The notes: a model not told the origin generated them from the letters alone. DNA of 64,000 nucleotides from Prochlorococcus sp. AG-418-D13 (GCA_003214315.1 QCLU01000004.1:1-64000), one strand, 5' to 3'; positions 18,463-28,424 are shown, counted from the first letter of the stretch. Translations and numbers: made by a program.

Positions 18463-20058
18463 ATGATACTGAAACAAGATTTAAGATATTTTCAAGAAAA
18501 GCAAATTTTAGTAGCCTCTATAGATATTGGAACTAACTCTACACATCTCTTGGTAGCAGAAATTAATCTAGAATTAAAATCATTTTCAATAAAATTTACT
18601 GATAAATCAACAACTCGTCTTGGAGAAAGAGATGAGGAGGGAAATCTTACTGAAGAATCAATCCAAAGGGCATTAGTTACTCTTAAGCGATTTAAGGAAT
18701 ATTGTAAAAGTAATGGAGTAAAACAAATAGTAACAGCAGCAACAAGTGCAGTTAGGGAAGCTCCAAACGGTCAAGATTTTATTAGAAGAGTTCTTGATGA
18801 AACTGATATTCAAATAGAAATGATAAGTGGTTCTGAGGAAGCCAGGTTAATTTACCTTGGTGTTCTTTCTGGTATGTCTTTTGAAGATCAGTCTTTTGTA
18901 ATCATAGATATTGGAGGAGGATCTACAGAATTAATACTTGCAGATAAAAAAGATGCTATAGCTCTAACCAGTTCGAGAATTGGTGCGGTAAGACTTAAAA
19001 ATGATTTTTTAAATAAAGGGTCTATAACTTTAGAAAGATCGAGTTTTTTAACAACTTTTATTAAAGGATCTTTAGAACCATCTGTTCGAAAAATAAAGAG
19101 TAGATCTAAGGGAGATAAGCCTTTATCTATGATTGCAACCAGTGGCACTGCAACCTCATTAGGAAATTTGATTTCAGATGATTTGGGAGAATCTAAACAA
19201 AAGTTGCATGGTTATAAATTCAAAAGGGAAAATTTACAAAATGTATTGGAAAAACTAATTAAATTGCCAGTTTCGGAAATCAAGAAAATACCTTCATTAA
19301 GTGAGAGAAGAGCAGAAATAATTATTCCAGGAGCATTGATATTAAACACCGCAATGGAGATGTTGAACTTTGATGAATTAATAATAAGTGAGAGGGCGCT
19401 TCGAGAGGGTTTGGTTGTGGATTGGATGCTTCGTAAAGGGATAATTAAAAATGAGTTAAATATCCAAGGCAATATTAGAAAAACAACTATAGTTCATCAG
19501 GCCAGAAAGTTTGGAGTAGATAATAAAAGAGCTGAGAAAGTTATTGATATTGCCTTTCAAATCTATGATCAGACTAAAAATATCTTTCATAGCGATAATG
19601 ACCCTAAAGCTAAAGAACTTCTTTGGGCAGCTTCTAATCTTTATAATTGTGGGAAATATGTGAATGTTGGTTCATATCACAAACACTCTTGGTACTTAAT
19701 AAAAAATTGTGAGTTGTTGGGATATTCTGAAGCAGAAACAAATATTATTGCTTCAATTGCTAGGTACCATAGAAAGACTCTACCCAAGAAAAGACATGAG
19801 TCTTGGCAAAATTTAATATCCAAAGAAGATAAAACATTAGTTCTTGAAATGTCATTAATCCTGAGACTAGCAGCTGCTCTTGATCAAAGACCTGACAAGG
19901 TGATCTCCTCAGTTCAAATAAAATTGCAGGAAAATAATCTTACATTTCAACTTTTACCTTTAGATAGAAACCATGATCTTCTTCTTGAAAAATGGAACTT
20001 AGGATTATGCCGTAATGTAATAAAAGAACTAAAGAATTTGGAATTAAAAGTTATTTAG
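18463..20058 (+). CDS. ppx: Exopolyphosphatase (Ppx/GppA family)
   Basis: A 531-residue ASKHA-fold phosphatase that removes terminal phosphates from polyphosphate and possibly pppGpp. The phosphate-binding loops ASIDIGTNSTHLLVAEI near residues 18-34 and VIIDIGGGSTELIL near 144-157 are both intact. The C-terminal third is HD-like (LLWAASNLYNCGKYV, SYHKHSW, IARYHRKTLPK), the usual longer Ppx architecture. It ends by overlapping the convergent HTH gene by 8 bases. In a phosphate-limited ocean organism this points to polyphosphate use, an inference from the family. Confidence 0.95.
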   Translation: MILKQDLRYFQEKQILVASIDIGTNSTHLLVAEINLELKSFSIKFTDKSTTRLGERDEEGNLTEESIQRALVTLKRFKEYCKSNGVKQIVTAATSAVREAPNGQDFIRRVLDETDIQIEMISGSEEARLIYLGVLSGMSFEDQSFVIIDIGGGSTELILADKKDAIALTSSRIGAVRLKNDFLNKGSITLERSSFLTTFIKGSLEPSVRKIKSRSKGDKPLSMIATSGTATSLGNLISDDLGESKQKLHGYKFKRENLQNVLEKLIKLPVSEIKKIPSLSERRAEIIIPGALILNTAMEMLNFDELIISERALREGLVVDWMLRKGIIKNELNIQGNIRKTTIVHQARKFGVDNKRAEKVIDIAFQIYDQTKNIFHSDNDPKAKELLWAASNLYNCGKYVNVGSYHKHSWYLIKNCELLGYSEAETNIIASIARYHRKTLPKKRHESWQNLISKEDKTLVLEMSLILRLAAALDQRPDKVISSVQIKLQENNLTFQLLPLDRNHDLLLEKWNLGLCRNVIKELKNLELKVI

Positions 20059-20545
20059 TTTTTTTAATAAGTTCTTGTTTTGGAGTTTGATTCTGAGAAG
20101 AATCTGAAAATAAATTGAAAATTAAGGACGAGGCGATTAGTCCGAGAAAGCCTGAAATAAAAATAAATATTAGGAATCCTAGTGGATTAAAATTCTTAGA
20201 TTGCCTAGTTTTATAGTTTTTTTTGGAAACTTCTTCAACTATTTCTTCAATTTTCACTTCTTTCCTCTCTGTCTTGAATTCATCCATTAAAAATTCTGTA
20301 TCAAGTTTTAGCTTCTGTGAAATCCTTCTAATCATTGCTTTGATAAATACTTTTTCAGGTAGTTTTTCTTCATTACCTTCCTCTATGGCTTCAAGTTGAT
20401 GAGCTCCAATTTTTAAATCAGAAGCCAATTCTTCAATTGATTGATTTTTACTTAACCTAGCCTCTTTAATGAAATTTCCAATTCTTTTTAAAGAGGAATC
20501 TCCTCCTTTATTGTTGATTCCCGAAACAGATTTTATTTCTTTCAA
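20051..20545 (-). CDS. RodZ-like helix-turn-helix membrane protein
   Basis: A 164-residue protein with an N-terminal helix-turn-helix domain at about residues 21-80 (IGNFIKEARLSKNQSIEELASDLKIGAHQLEAIEEG). A charged linker and one transmembrane helix (GFLIFIFISGFLGLIASSLIF, about 127-147) follow, then a short tail. This HTH_25-plus-membrane layout resembles RodZ and its shortened cyanobacterial relatives, but the periplasmic domain of RodZ is absent. A cytoskeletal role is inference. The 3' end overlaps ppx by 8 bases. Confidence 0.8.
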   Translation of the reverse strand: MKEIKSVSGINNKGGDSSLKRIGNFIKEARLSKNQSIEELASDLKIGAHQLEAIEEGNEEKLPEKVFIKAMIRRISQKLKLDTEFLMDEFKTERKEVKIEEIVEEVSKKNYKTRQSKNFNPLGFLIFIFISGFLGLIASSLIFNLFSDSSQNQTPKQELIKKTK

Positions 20546-20600
20546 AGCAAATAAATTTTTACTAATTATAGTAATTAATATTTTTCTATCAACTTTAAGA

Positions 20601-21356
20601 TTACTTATTCCTAAAGAGATGCTTATAAGATGGATTATAAAGGTTAGATCTTTTTTGAGAATTACTAATTGCTGGGCTAATTATGTAAATGGTTGTTCTA
20701 ATTAGTTTTTTCTCAATAGAAAATTTTTCCATATCTTTCAATTCTATTAATGATGTCCAACCATCATCCCAAGATACTCTAAATCCAACAATCACTTTAG
20801 TCTCTGGAGGGTAAAACTCTAGTAAAGTTTCTTGAGACCTTTTCACATGCCTAGCACTTAGATATAGACATATAGAGGAATTGTGTTTCGCAAGATCTTT
20901 CAGAGATTCTTTTTCGGGCATCCCTGTTCGACCTCCTGCTCTAGTTAAAATTATTGTTTGCGTTACGTCAGGGATGGTTAACTCAGCTTCATGATATGCT
21001 GCAGCAACTTGAAAAGCACTTACTCCAGGAACAACCTCGATTTCAATTTTTTCGTTTTTTAAAATTTCGATTTGCTCTCTAATTGCTCCAAAAAGGCAAG
21101 GGTCTCCATCATGCAACCTTACAACAGTTTTCCCTTCCTGAAATTTTTCTATCATAATTGAGGTGATCTGCTCTAAGTTGAGTGAACTCGTTTTTATTTT
21201 TTCAGAACCTTCTTTAGCAAAATCTAAAATCTTTTCAGGAATTAGAGAATCAGTCCAAATAATGACATCTGCAATTTTTATCTTTTTTAATGCTTTTAAA
21301 GTTAATAATTCTGGATCGCCTGGACCAACACCAATAAAGGATATTTTGTTATCCAT
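20601..21356 (-). CDS. cobM: Precorrin-4 C11-methyltransferase
   Basis: A tetrapyrrole methylase of cobalamin ring synthesis that transfers a methyl group from S-adenosylmethionine to precorrin-4. The SAM site is [19 protein letters not shown] at the N-terminus. [19 protein letters not shown] and [24 protein letters not shown] are the family motifs for substrate binding. An ATG at 21374 would add six residues, but the ATG at 21356 starts directly before the first strand and leaves only an 8-base overlap with lgt, so I prefer it (251 residues). Overlap implies coupling to lgt. Confidence 0.93.
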   Translation of the reverse strand: MDNKISFIGVGPGDPELLTLKALKKIKIADVIIWTDSLIPEKILDFAKEGSEKIKTSSLNLEQITSIMIEKFQEGKTVVRLHDGDPCLFGAIREQIEILKNEKIEIEVVPGVSAFQVAAAYHEAELTIPDVTQTIILTRAGGRTGMPEKESLKDLAKHNSSICLYLSARHVKRSQETLLEFYPPETKVIVGFRVSWDDGWTSLIELKDMEKFSIEKKLIRTTIYIISPAISNSQKRSNLYNPSYKHLFRNK

Positions 21357-22245
21357 TCTTTCTATTTTTCCCACTATATGTTCTCAATCTTAAAAAAAAT
21401 ATTCCAATTAATCCAGAAGAAAATAGAAAAATACTTATAAATTGAGCCATTCTTATACCGCCATCACAGAAAGGTGGAAGTCCACCAATGCATAGTGGGT
21501 CAGTTCTTAAACCTTCAATCCAGAATCTTCCTACGCTATAACTTATTAAATAAAGACAGCTAATAAATCCAGGCCTGAAAAAATTTGTTTTAGTTTGTTT
21601 ATTAAAGGTAATAATAAGGACGATGAAAATTAAAAAATTCCACAATGACTCATAGAGAAATGTAGGATGAAAAAATTCATAATTAATAAATTCTAAAGGC
21701 CTATTTTGGATAGGTATAAATAATTTCCAAGGCAAATTTGTAGGAACCCCAAAGGCTTCATTATTGAAAAAATTTCCCCACCTTCCTATTGATTGACCAA
21801 GAATAATCGAGGGTATTAATATATCTATAAAAGTTTTTAAATTAATTTTTTTCGACTTACAGAAATAGATAATAGATATTAATCCTCCAATTAGACCTCC
21901 ATGGATTGCTATGCCTCCTTCCCAAACTGCAAGAAAAGAAGGTATTTGAATGATGTTATTGAATAGTTCAAAAGAAGTAAAGAAGTTCTCTCCGCTATAT
22001 TGCCTCCACTCAAAAATTACGTAATAAGTTCTAGCTCCAATTATTGAAGAGATTATTAATGATGGAAGTATTTCACTAATGTACTCTGGGTTAATATTTC
22101 GTGCCTTTGCTAGCTTTTTAGAGATAAATAGGCCTATTAAAACTGAAACCGAAATAAGAAGTCCGTACCATCTAATAGTTATAAATCCTAAATTTAAAAA
22201 AGTTTCTCCTGGAGATTGTATAAAAGCTTGAAGTATAAGCAGCAT
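21349..22245 (-). CDS. lgt: Prolipoprotein diacylglyceryl transferase
   Basis: A 298-residue membrane enzyme with seven helices that attaches diacylglycerol to the lipobox cysteine of lipoproteins. It has [15 protein letters not shown] near residues 23-37, IHGGLIGG near 111-118 with its essential histidine, and the Lgt signature [16 protein letters not shown] near 152-167. The conserved [11 protein letters not shown] segment is near the C-terminus. It lies between petA and cobM on the minus strand, 10 bases after petA, so it may share the petC-petA transcript. The lipoprotein candidate at 2007 would be a possible client. Confidence 0.96.
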   Translation of the reverse strand: MLLILQAFIQSPGETFLNLGFITIRWYGLLISVSVLIGLFISKKLAKARNINPEYISEILPSLIISSIIGARTYYVIFEWRQYSGENFFTSFELFNNIIQIPSFLAVWEGGIAIHGGLIGGLISIIYFCKSKKINLKTFIDILIPSIILGQSIGRWGNFFNNEAFGVPTNLPWKLFIPIQNRPLEFINYEFFHPTFLYESLWNFLIFIVLIITFNKQTKTNFFRPGFISCLYLISYSVGRFWIEGLRTDPLCIGGLPPFCDGGIRMAQFISIFLFSSGLIGIFFLRLRTYSGKNRKNG

Positions 22246-22255
22246 TTAGAGAAAG

Positions 22256-23209
22256 TTAGATACCCTCTGCTGCTTGCACTTTTTCTACTTGTTTTTTCTT
22301 TAATACTAAAAGTATTTGTGTTAAGCCTACACCAATGAAGAATGCAATTAATCCAATAACTCTATAAGGGCTCTGAAGTACAACCTCAGCATCTAATTGC
22401 CCAAAGCCACCAACGTTGGGATCATTAGTAAGAGGGTCACCTACATTAATTTTGTCTTGGGCTTTTACGATAAGTTGAGGACCAACAGGCACTGCTTCAG
22501 TAGTTATTTTACCATTATCATTTTCTATATTGACCTGATAGCTACCATCTTCAATTGTTTCTATTGAATTTATAGTTCCTGCGGTGGAAGAAGTGAATAC
22601 TACATTATTGCTCTTGTCTCCGGTTGGGTATACCTGTCCTCTACCTCTATTACCTCCAATATGTAACGAGTATTTTCCATAGTGATATTCCTTGTTAGTG
22701 GATGGGTCAGGGGAAAGTACAGGGAAAACGATTTCTTTATTGGTATCGCCAGGTAAAGGTCCGACAATAATGATATTATCTTTCTCTTCACTGTAATTTG
22801 TGAAATAAACCCCTTCTGTATCCTCTTTTATTTCTTCGGTCCATCTTTCTTGTGGAGCAAGTTTAAAGCCATCAGGCAGCATTACAACAGCACCAACTTG
22901 TAATGGGACTTCCGAACCATCAGCCCCTATCTCTTTTAAATCATTTTTGTAGGGTATTTTGACTATAGCTTTGAAAACACTGTCTGCTCCAACAGATTGT
23001 GGAACTTCTGCAATTGTAGGCATCTGAGCTAGATGACAATTTGCACAGACTATCTTACCTGTGGCTTCTCTTGGGGATTCGTAGTTTTGCTGAGCCCAAA
23101 ATGGATAAGCAAAACTGATCTTTGGATAAAATACAATGCTTGAAATGAAAAGCAGAGTACAGATAAATAAACTTGTTTTTTTCATGATTTGATTTTTAAG
23201 ACCTTTCAT
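22256..23209 (-). CDS. petA: Cytochrome f
   Basis: The c-type cytochrome of the cytochrome b6f complex. In the 317-residue form the signal peptide ends at SFA (residue 34), so mature protein starts Tyr-Pro-Phe-Trp, its Tyr being the heme axial ligand. The heme motif CANCH is at about 55-59. One membrane anchor ([20 protein letters not shown]) lies near the C-terminus, followed by the stromal [13 protein letters not shown] tail. A start at 23227 would overlap petC by 13 bases; the ATG at 23209 leaves a 5-base gap and gives the usual family length, so I chose it. Confidence 0.96.
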   Translation of the reverse strand: MKGLKNQIMKKTSLFICTLLFISSIVFYPKISFAYPFWAQQNYESPREATGKIVCANCHLAQMPTIAEVPQSVGADSVFKAIVKIPYKNDLKEIGADGSEVPLQVGAVVMLPDGFKLAPQERWTEEIKEDTEGVYFTNYSEEKDNIIIVGPLPGDTNKEIVFPVLSPDPSTNKEYHYGKYSLHIGGNRGRGQVYPTGDKSNNVVFTSSTAGTINSIETIEDGSYQVNIENDNGKITTEAVPVGPQLIVKAQDKINVGDPLTNDPNVGGFGQLDAEVVLQSPYRVIGLIAFFIGVGLTQILLVLKKKQVEKVQAAEGI

Positions 23210-23214
23210 TTTTT

Positions 23215-23751
23215 TTATGCCCACCATGGATTTTCATTAGTTCTAAAGTCAGTTTCTGACCATTGTTTGACGAGTACAGCATCATCTTCAATATCGACGT
23301 GAGCTAAAGCTAAAGATAAAGGCGCAGGCCCTCTTACTACCTTCCCGTTAGTATCGTACTGACTGCCATGACAAGGACATATGAATTTATTAGCACCACT
23401 ATCCCATGGGACAACGCAACCTAAATGAGTACAAATTGCATTTAAACCAAATTCTCCTATTTCCCCACCCTCATTAACTATTAAATAAGTTGGATCTCCC
23501 TTTAGACCCTGAACTAGACTTCTGTCTCCTGCTTGATGGGTAGCTAACCAACCTGTCTTAGTTACTGGATTCCCTAATTCATCTTTAGCAGAAGTTCCAC
23601 CTCCACCACCGCCTGCTCTTAAAGGCATGAAATAATTCGCTATCGGGTAAAGAGCTCCTAAAGCTACACCAGTTGCAGTACCAAATGTAAGAAGATTCAT
23701 AAATTGCCTTCGACCCATTGAAGGGACATCATTGGAACTTAATTGAGTCAT
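23215..23751 (-). CDS. petC: Cytochrome b6f Rieske iron-sulfur subunit
   Basis: A 178-residue Rieske protein. The N-terminus has a twin-arginine leader-anchor, [13 protein letters not shown] (about 12-24), and a membrane helix. A glycine-rich hinge (LRAGGGGGG, 44-52) lets the head swing. The [2Fe-2S] ligands are Cys107 and His109 in CTHLGC, and Cys125 and His128 in CPCHGSQYD, with disulfide partners Cys112 and Cys127. It leads the petC-petA pair. The Tat-type leader matches the presence of tatC about 400 bases away on the same strand. Confidence 0.97.
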   Translation of the reverse strand: MTQLSSNDVPSMGRRQFMNLLTFGTATGVALGALYPIANYFMPLRAGGGGGGTSAKDELGNPVTKTGWLATHQAGDRSLVQGLKGDPTYLIVNEGGEIGEFGLNAICTHLGCVVPWDSGANKFICPCHGSQYDTNGKVVRGPAPLSLALAHVDIEDDAVLVKQWSETDFRTNENPWWA

Positions 23752-23874
23752 TCGCTACTTGGTTCTGTTATTTATTAGTTATTATGAAGCAAATTGTTCA
23801 ATTTCTGTTGCAAATAGATAGGACTTTTAATAATTTAAAGTAAAAGTTTAGGAAGTCTTAATTAATTGATTTAA

Positions 23875-24192
23875 ATGAACCCATTGCTAGTAGATGAAGT
23901 TATACATTATTTGATTCATCGCTGGGGAAAAAAATATGATTTTAGACTCTTTAGAAGAGGAAAATTTGTTTATTTTCAAATGATGTGGGGATTTCTTGGA
24001 CAGGAATCATTTCCTTTAAGTGAAGATGAATATAAAAAATCGATAGCTGATAAAATCGAGATTTTAAATAGAGGTGGATATTCAGAAGAAGTAAGGGAAT
24101 GGCTAAAGAAAGTCAATGCTAAGCCAAGGTTAGGTAGAGCTGTCAGCTTGCAATTAGATCTTAATGAGAAGATGAAAGAGTTTTTGACTTAA
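23875..24192 (+). CDS. DUF3067 family protein
   Basis: A 105-residue soluble protein resembling the cyanobacterial/plastid DUF3067 family. Its conserved core is YDFRLFRRGKFVYFQMMWGFLGQESFPLSEDEY near residues 21-53, with a C-terminal helical part. I know no assigned function with certainty. It lies between petC and tatC on the opposite strand, and its last 32 bases overlap the end of tatC. Position beside petC is suggestive of a thylakoid or iron-sulfur role but that is only context. Confidence 0.82.
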   Translation: MNPLLVDEVIHYLIHRWGKKYDFRLFRRGKFVYFQMMWGFLGQESFPLSEDEYKKSIADKIEILNRGGYSEEVREWLKKVNAKPRLGRAVSLQLDLNEKMKEFLT

Positions 24193-24922
24193 GATTTTCT
24201 GATAAGTAAGTTAATCCAGTACCCACAAAAAATAAAAACACAATCGATATAGATAGCAATGACATAGTTAATGGGTCTGTTGAAGGGGTAATCACTGCAG
24301 ATAATATTGCGGAGGAAATTACAACTATCTTCCAATTCGAAATCATTTTTTCTGTTGTTATTATTCCAAGAGATCCAAGAATAAATTGTAATACTGGCAA
24401 TTGAAAAGCTATTGCAGTACTGGACATTAATAAGAGAACAAAATCAAAATATCTTTCTATAGACCAGGTTGGTTCAACAATATCAGCACCGAAACTAATG
24501 AAGAAATTTATTGCTGCAGGGACTAATATCCACCATGAAAAAATTAATCCTAAAAAAAACAGAAGACCTGAACCAAAAACTGCGGGTAGGATAAGGCTTT
24601 TTTCTTGTTTTGTTAAACCAGGAGAAATGAATAATATTATTTGATAAAAAATATAAGGCATAGAAACTATTAATCCGCTGTAACCTGCAACTTTAATAGC
24701 GACAAATAAAAACTCTCCTGGAGCAAGTTGTAGTAAATGAATATCACCAGCTGGAATTTCTAAAAAAGATATTAATGGCTTTATGATGAGAAAACTAAAG
24801 AATATTGAAATAAGTATTGAGTAAATTGAGTTTAGTATCCTTTGACGAAGCTCCTCTAAGTGATCACTAAAAGTCATCGAATCTGATAATTTATTTTCAC
24901 TTTGACCTGTACCTTTCATCAT
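24161..24922 (-). CDS. tatC: Sec-independent protein translocase TatC
   Basis: A 253-residue protein with six transmembrane helices. It has the TatC N-terminal signature SDHLEELRQRILNSIYSILI near residues 21-40, a conserved FVAIKVAGYSGLIVSMPYIFYQI segment, and later FQLPVLQF and AVITPSTDPLTMSLLSI. TatC recognises the twin-arginine leader of folded substrates such as the neighbouring Rieske protein. The C-terminal tail overlaps the DUF3067 gene by 32 bases, the largest gene overlap in this window. No tatA/tatB is adjacent. Confidence 0.96.
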   Translation of the reverse strand: MMKGTGQSENKLSDSMTFSDHLEELRQRILNSIYSILISIFFSFLIIKPLISFLEIPAGDIHLLQLAPGEFLFVAIKVAGYSGLIVSMPYIFYQIILFISPGLTKQEKSLILPAVFGSGLLFFLGLIFSWWILVPAAINFFISFGADIVEPTWSIERYFDFVLLLMSSTAIAFQLPVLQFILGSLGIITTEKMISNWKIVVISSAILSAVITPSTDPLTMSLLSISIVFLFFVGTGLTYLSENLKSKTLSSSH

Positions 24923-24998
24923 TATTTGATAAAGATTACGTAAGAAAAAGGTTTAAAACTACTATTGTCAAAGTCCAATATTTTTTCGATAAACTTAG

Positions 24999-25259
24999 TT
25001 ATTTACTTAATTTAGGATTAGTTGGATCTGGTAATAAGAAAGGAGGGGCATCATTTAGAGATGATTCACCATAAGTTTCATATTCTCTATATCCAGCCAT
25101 TTTCCCATTTGTTTTCATTAAAGCGCTTACGAAGGCAAGTAGTAAGAAAACAGTAGGAGCTCCAATTATTAATGCAGCACCAAATAGATATCCAACAATA
25201 AATTCTGGAAAACTATGATTTCCTAAAAATTCATGAGTGCCCAAAAGAAAATCAAACAT
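24999..25259 (-). CDS. Small conserved-looking membrane protein of unknown function
   Basis: An 86-residue protein with one clear membrane segment (EFIVGYLFGAALIIGAPTVFLLLAFVSAL, about residues 19-47). A hydrophilic tail with YREYETYGESSLNDAPPFLLPDP follows. I do not recognise the family. Codon use and the position within a photosynthesis/translocation block (petCA, tatC upstream on the same strand) suggest a real gene and perhaps a thylakoid location, but that is context only. It is about 30 bases from the downstream RqcH-like gene and about 75 from tatC. Confidence 0.72.
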   Translation of the reverse strand: MFDFLLGTHEFLGNHSFPEFIVGYLFGAALIIGAPTVFLLLAFVSALMKTNGKMAGYREYETYGESSLNDAPPFLLPDPTNPKLSK

Positions 25260-25288
25260 TTAGATTTAAAAATTTTCTCTATTATAAA

Positions 25289-26989
25289 CTAAATTACTAT
25301 TTTAAGATTTTTTTTAATGTAATCTTCTCCTCTTGTAGGATTTCCCCAAATAATCTCTCCATTTTTAAAGGAAACGCAACCCGGTCCTCCTTTTTTGATT
25401 TTTTGCAAATCTTTAATCTTTACTAAATTAATTGGAACTTGAATGTTTCTTTTTGCCTTACTAAATAAAGCAGCTAAATCTGCAGCTATTTGAAGATCTT
25501 GTTCAGATGCTACTTGAGATGAAGACTTCAAAACTACATGACTGCCTGGTGATTCCTGAGCATGAAACCATAAATCACCTTTTTTTGAGAACTTAAAGCT
25601 TATTAAGTCATTTTGCCTCATATTTCGGCCTACCTGAAGCTTCAATCCTGTGGGAGTGTCAACTTGAATTGGTGAAGATTCTATCTCATATGTACTTTTC
25701 TGATCTTCTCTTTGCCTTTTGATATTGATATTAAACTCGTTACAAATTTCTTCCATAATTTCTTCTAGTAGTTTGATTCTCATAAAAAGTTTTTCATGAT
25801 TTAAAGAATTTAAATTTTCTAGAAGCGTATTGAATTCATCTAATCTCTCTATATTTGTTTTGTAAATAATTAATCTTTCTTTTATTATTTCTCTAGATCT
25901 CTTTAGTTTTTTTGACTTTTTATAAAGTTTTTGTCCTTTAATAATATCTTGTTTTTTAATTTCATTTGAAGTGAATATATTATCAGCTTTCTCTTTATAT
26001 ATCTCGTAGTTTTCTGATTTTGTCAGAAGATCATATTGAATATTTAAATTCTTTTTCTCAGTATTGGTCTGTTTAAAAATTATCCCTTCAATTTTCTTTT
26101 CCAATAATTCAAGTTTTTTTTGTTTCAGATGATAATCATAATAATTCTCTAAACTGGTGCATAAATCTATTTTATTTTTGCAATTAATTTCCTTATCAAA
26201 AAACCAAACGCAATAAAAATCTTTGTTAAATGCAGAAAAGTTAAAGTTATTGTTTTTAAAACTATTTATCCAAATCTTCCAATTTTTAAATATCTCCTTT
26301 AAGTCCGAATCGCTAATGAAATCAATATTTTTCCCCATTATTTCTGAATTAACAGTTTTGCTAACAACCTCTAATTGTTTTGTGAGGATAGGGCTAACTC
26401 CTTGATAGGTATTAATTAAACAGTATTTCAAAGACTCAGGTACTATTGAAATGGAGTCTTTCCATGATTGAAAAGACTCATCTTCGCTAGGTTTTTTTTT
26501 GAGATTGACTGGAGGGCTAGAATAAATTGATCCTGTTGAAATTGTTCTAAAACTAGATTGACTTGATTTAATTTGTTTACCAACGGCAATTATTTTATGT
26601 TTATTATCCAAATAAAAAATATTACTATGTTTTCCCATCAATTCAAAAATTAAATACTTATTAATTTCATCTCCAGGTTTTTTTGCAAAACTAAATTTTA
26701 TAACTCTCTCGAAATCATCTTGATCAATCGAAATTAAAGCCATATACTTTAATCCATATCTTATTTGTTTAGAAAGTGTGCTTTCTCCCCCAACCTTTTC
26801 TGGCTTATTTATCTTTAGTATTCTAGGAGAGTCTCCATTCCATGAAACTTCTAACCATGTTTGAGAATCAACTCCTCTGAAACATAATTGAATTGTATTA
26901 GGCTCTGGTTGTTGGGCAGTCTCAAACTTTGTAGGTAAGATGTTCTTTTTCAAATAATGCAAGACAGATCTAATAGATGTAATATCCAT
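25289..26989 (-). CDS. NFACT/RqcH-like ribosome quality-control protein
   Basis: A protein of about 566 residues with the NFACT architecture. It has an N-terminal NFACT-N-like region beginning MDITSIRSVLHYL, a long central coiled coil rich in Lys/Glu (about residues 290-430), and a C-terminal NFACT-R domain with GDLWFHAQESPGSHVVLK. Family members (bacterial RqcH, eukaryotic Rqc2) add C-terminal tails to stalled nascent chains; older annotations call it fibronectin-binding protein A. An upstream ATG at 27013 would add eight residues; the family usually starts at the MDI-type methionine. It is divergent from gmk. Confidence 0.9.
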   Translation of the reverse strand: MDITSIRSVLHYLKKNILPTKFETAQQPEPNTIQLCFRGVDSQTWLEVSWNGDSPRILKINKPEKVGGESTLSKQIRYGLKYMALISIDQDDFERVIKFSFAKKPGDEINKYLIFELMGKHSNIFYLDNKHKIIAVGKQIKSSQSSFRTISTGSIYSSPPVNLKKKPSEDESFQSWKDSISIVPESLKYCLINTYQGVSPILTKQLEVVSKTVNSEIMGKNIDFISDSDLKEIFKNWKIWINSFKNNNFNFSAFNKDFYCVWFFDKEINCKNKIDLCTSLENYYDYHLKQKKLELLEKKIEGIIFKQTNTEKKNLNIQYDLLTKSENYEIYKEKADNIFTSNEIKKQDIIKGQKLYKKSKKLKRSREIIKERLIIYKTNIERLDEFNTLLENLNSLNHEKLFMRIKLLEEIMEEICNEFNINIKRQREDQKSTYEIESSPIQVDTPTGLKLQVGRNMRQNDLISFKFSKKGDLWFHAQESPGSHVVLKSSSQVASEQDLQIAADLAALFSKAKRNIQVPINLVKIKDLQKIKKGGPGCVSFKNGEIIWGNPTRGEDYIKKNLKIVI

Positions 26990-27062
26990 TATCTGTGGGA
27001 CACCTTTTTGCATTATTCCTTTTTAATTCACGAGAGGTTTATTTTACTGTAAAAAATTTAAT

Positions 27063-27617
27063 ATGAAAAATCAAAAAAAACTTATTATCCTTACTGGACC
27101 CAGCGGGGTAGGTAAAGGAACAGTTGTTAAAGAAATATTGGGTAAAGAAAAAAATTTTTGGCTTTCAATATCTGCAACTACTAGAGAACCTAGAGAGGGA
27201 GAGAAGGACGGAGAAAATTACTACTTCTTAAATCAAGAAAAGTTTAAAGAAATGATTGAACAAAAACTTTTCCTTGAATGGGCTCAATTCGCTGGAAACT
27301 ACTATGGAACGCCTTTATATTCTGTTAATGAGAAAATAAAAAAGGGATTTACTGTTCTACTTGAAATTGAAGTAGAGGGTGCAAGGCAAATAAAAAATAA
27401 GTTTCCTAATTCACTGTCAATATTTTTACTTCCTCCGGATAAAGAGGAGTTAGAGAGAAGAATAAGAAATAGAGGTACAGAAAAAGAAGAGGCAATTAAA
27501 AAAAGACTCTCAAGGGCTAATTATGAGATTTCAGTATCAAATCAATTTGATTTTGCATTAACAAATCAAAATGTTAATGAAACAGCAAAAAAAATAATCA
27601 AGTTAATAAAAACTTGA
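27063..27617 (+). CDS. gmk: Guanylate kinase
   Basis: A 184-residue kinase that phosphorylates GMP to GDP. The P-loop GPSGVGKGTVVKEIL is near residues 12-26. The GMP-binding segment SISATTREPREGEKDGENYYF is near 36-56, followed by FLEWAQFAGNYYGTP. The lid region has RIRNRGTEKEEAIKKRL. Length is normal, slightly short at the C-terminus. The stop is 14 bases from the convergent psaJ stop. Confidence 0.97.
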   Translation: MKNQKKLIILTGPSGVGKGTVVKEILGKEKNFWLSISATTREPREGEKDGENYYFLNQEKFKEMIEQKLFLEWAQFAGNYYGTPLYSVNEKIKKGFTVLLEIEVEGARQIKNKFPNSLSIFLLPPDKEELERRIRNRGTEKEEAIKKRLSRANYEISVSNQFDFALTNQNVNETAKKIIKLIKT

Positions 27618-27631
27618 TTATTTTCTCTTTA

Positions 27632-27766
27632 TCAACTCATTGGATGGAATAATAAATCTGGGAAAAACCTATTAAATTCAATAATTATTCCAGCTGTAAG
27701 GCTAAGCCAAATTGCTGCTACCACTGGCGCAGATCTAACAAATTTTGTGTTTAAAATTTTGAACAT
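27632..27766 (-). CDS. psaJ: Photosystem I subunit IX
   Basis: A 44-residue minus-strand frame with ATG at 27766-27764 and TGA at 27634-27632. It encodes the typical PsaJ sequence: [20 protein letters not shown], one membrane helix ([21 protein letters not shown]) and the end PDLLFHPMS. PsaJ is a one-helix subunit at the edge of photosystem I that helps position PsaF. It follows psaF by 28 bases on the same strand, the classic psaF-psaJ pair, which confirms the call despite its small size. Confidence 0.96.
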   Translation of the reverse strand: MFKILNTKFVRSAPVVAAIWLSLTAGIIIEFNRFFPDLLFHPMS

Positions 27767-27794
27767 TTGTTTTATGAAAGTTTTTTAAGGATGT

Positions 27795-28358
27795 TTAGCG
27801 AGGACCATTAAGAGTAATATTGTTATCTTTCTCTCTTAAATCTCCATTTCTACCTTGTTTATTAGCAAGAAGAGGCCATTGCGCTCCTTTTACAAGACAT
27901 TTTCTGGCCAAGTCTAGGTCAATAATGATCTCAAGATCAGCTGGATTCTTCGTCTTTTTTGATTCAATGAGATACTCTCTTCCTGACCATCCTATAATTC
28001 CAGCAATGTATATGAACAATACTCCGGGAATAAGTAAATCTCCTTCATGACCTCTATTTAAAAGAGCTCCCCATGGCTCAAGAGGAGGTCCAATTATTAA
28101 ATGTGGAAGACCATCATCTCCGCATGATGCTTTTCCATATCTTTCAAATCTTGCGATGTCTTTTTGAGTAGTTGCAGAATTTGCTCTCTCAATGAATTTA
28201 GGATTTTCAGAGCATTTTGTGAGAGCTGAAGCAGTATATTCTGTGCTAGCTCTATCTGCGTTTAAGGCAGGCCCATTTGCAGCTAGAGCAATTGGAGTAA
28301 TTCCGAGGAACAGAAAAACTGAGGTTATGATTGAAAAAAAGAATTTCATAAGTTGCAA
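27795..28358 (-). CDS. psaF: Photosystem I subunit III (PsaF)
   Basis: A 187-residue subunit with a cleavable signal peptide ending near ALAANGPALNADRA (about residue 26). A lumenal domain carries CSENPKFIERANSATTQKDIARFERYGKASCGDDGLPHLI with two cysteines. A membrane helix (LIPGVLFIYIAGIIGWSGREYL) and a C-terminal stromal end follow. PsaF lies on the donor side of photosystem I. A second ATG at residue 4 is an alternative start. It precedes psaJ, with which it should be co-transcribed, and diverges from tsaD across 66 bases. Confidence 0.97.
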   Translation of the reverse strand: MQLMKFFFSIITSVFLFLGITPIALAANGPALNADRASTEYTASALTKCSENPKFIERANSATTQKDIARFERYGKASCGDDGLPHLIIGPPLEPWGALLNRGHEGDLLIPGVLFIYIAGIIGWSGREYLIESKKTKNPADLEIIIDLDLARKCLVKGAQWPLLANKQGRNGDLREKDNNITLNGPR

Positions 28359-28424
28359 TCTTTAATTCCTTATAATGTGTTTAAGTAAGAAATTAATATT
28401 AAAATAGAACAAGTTGAATCAAAA

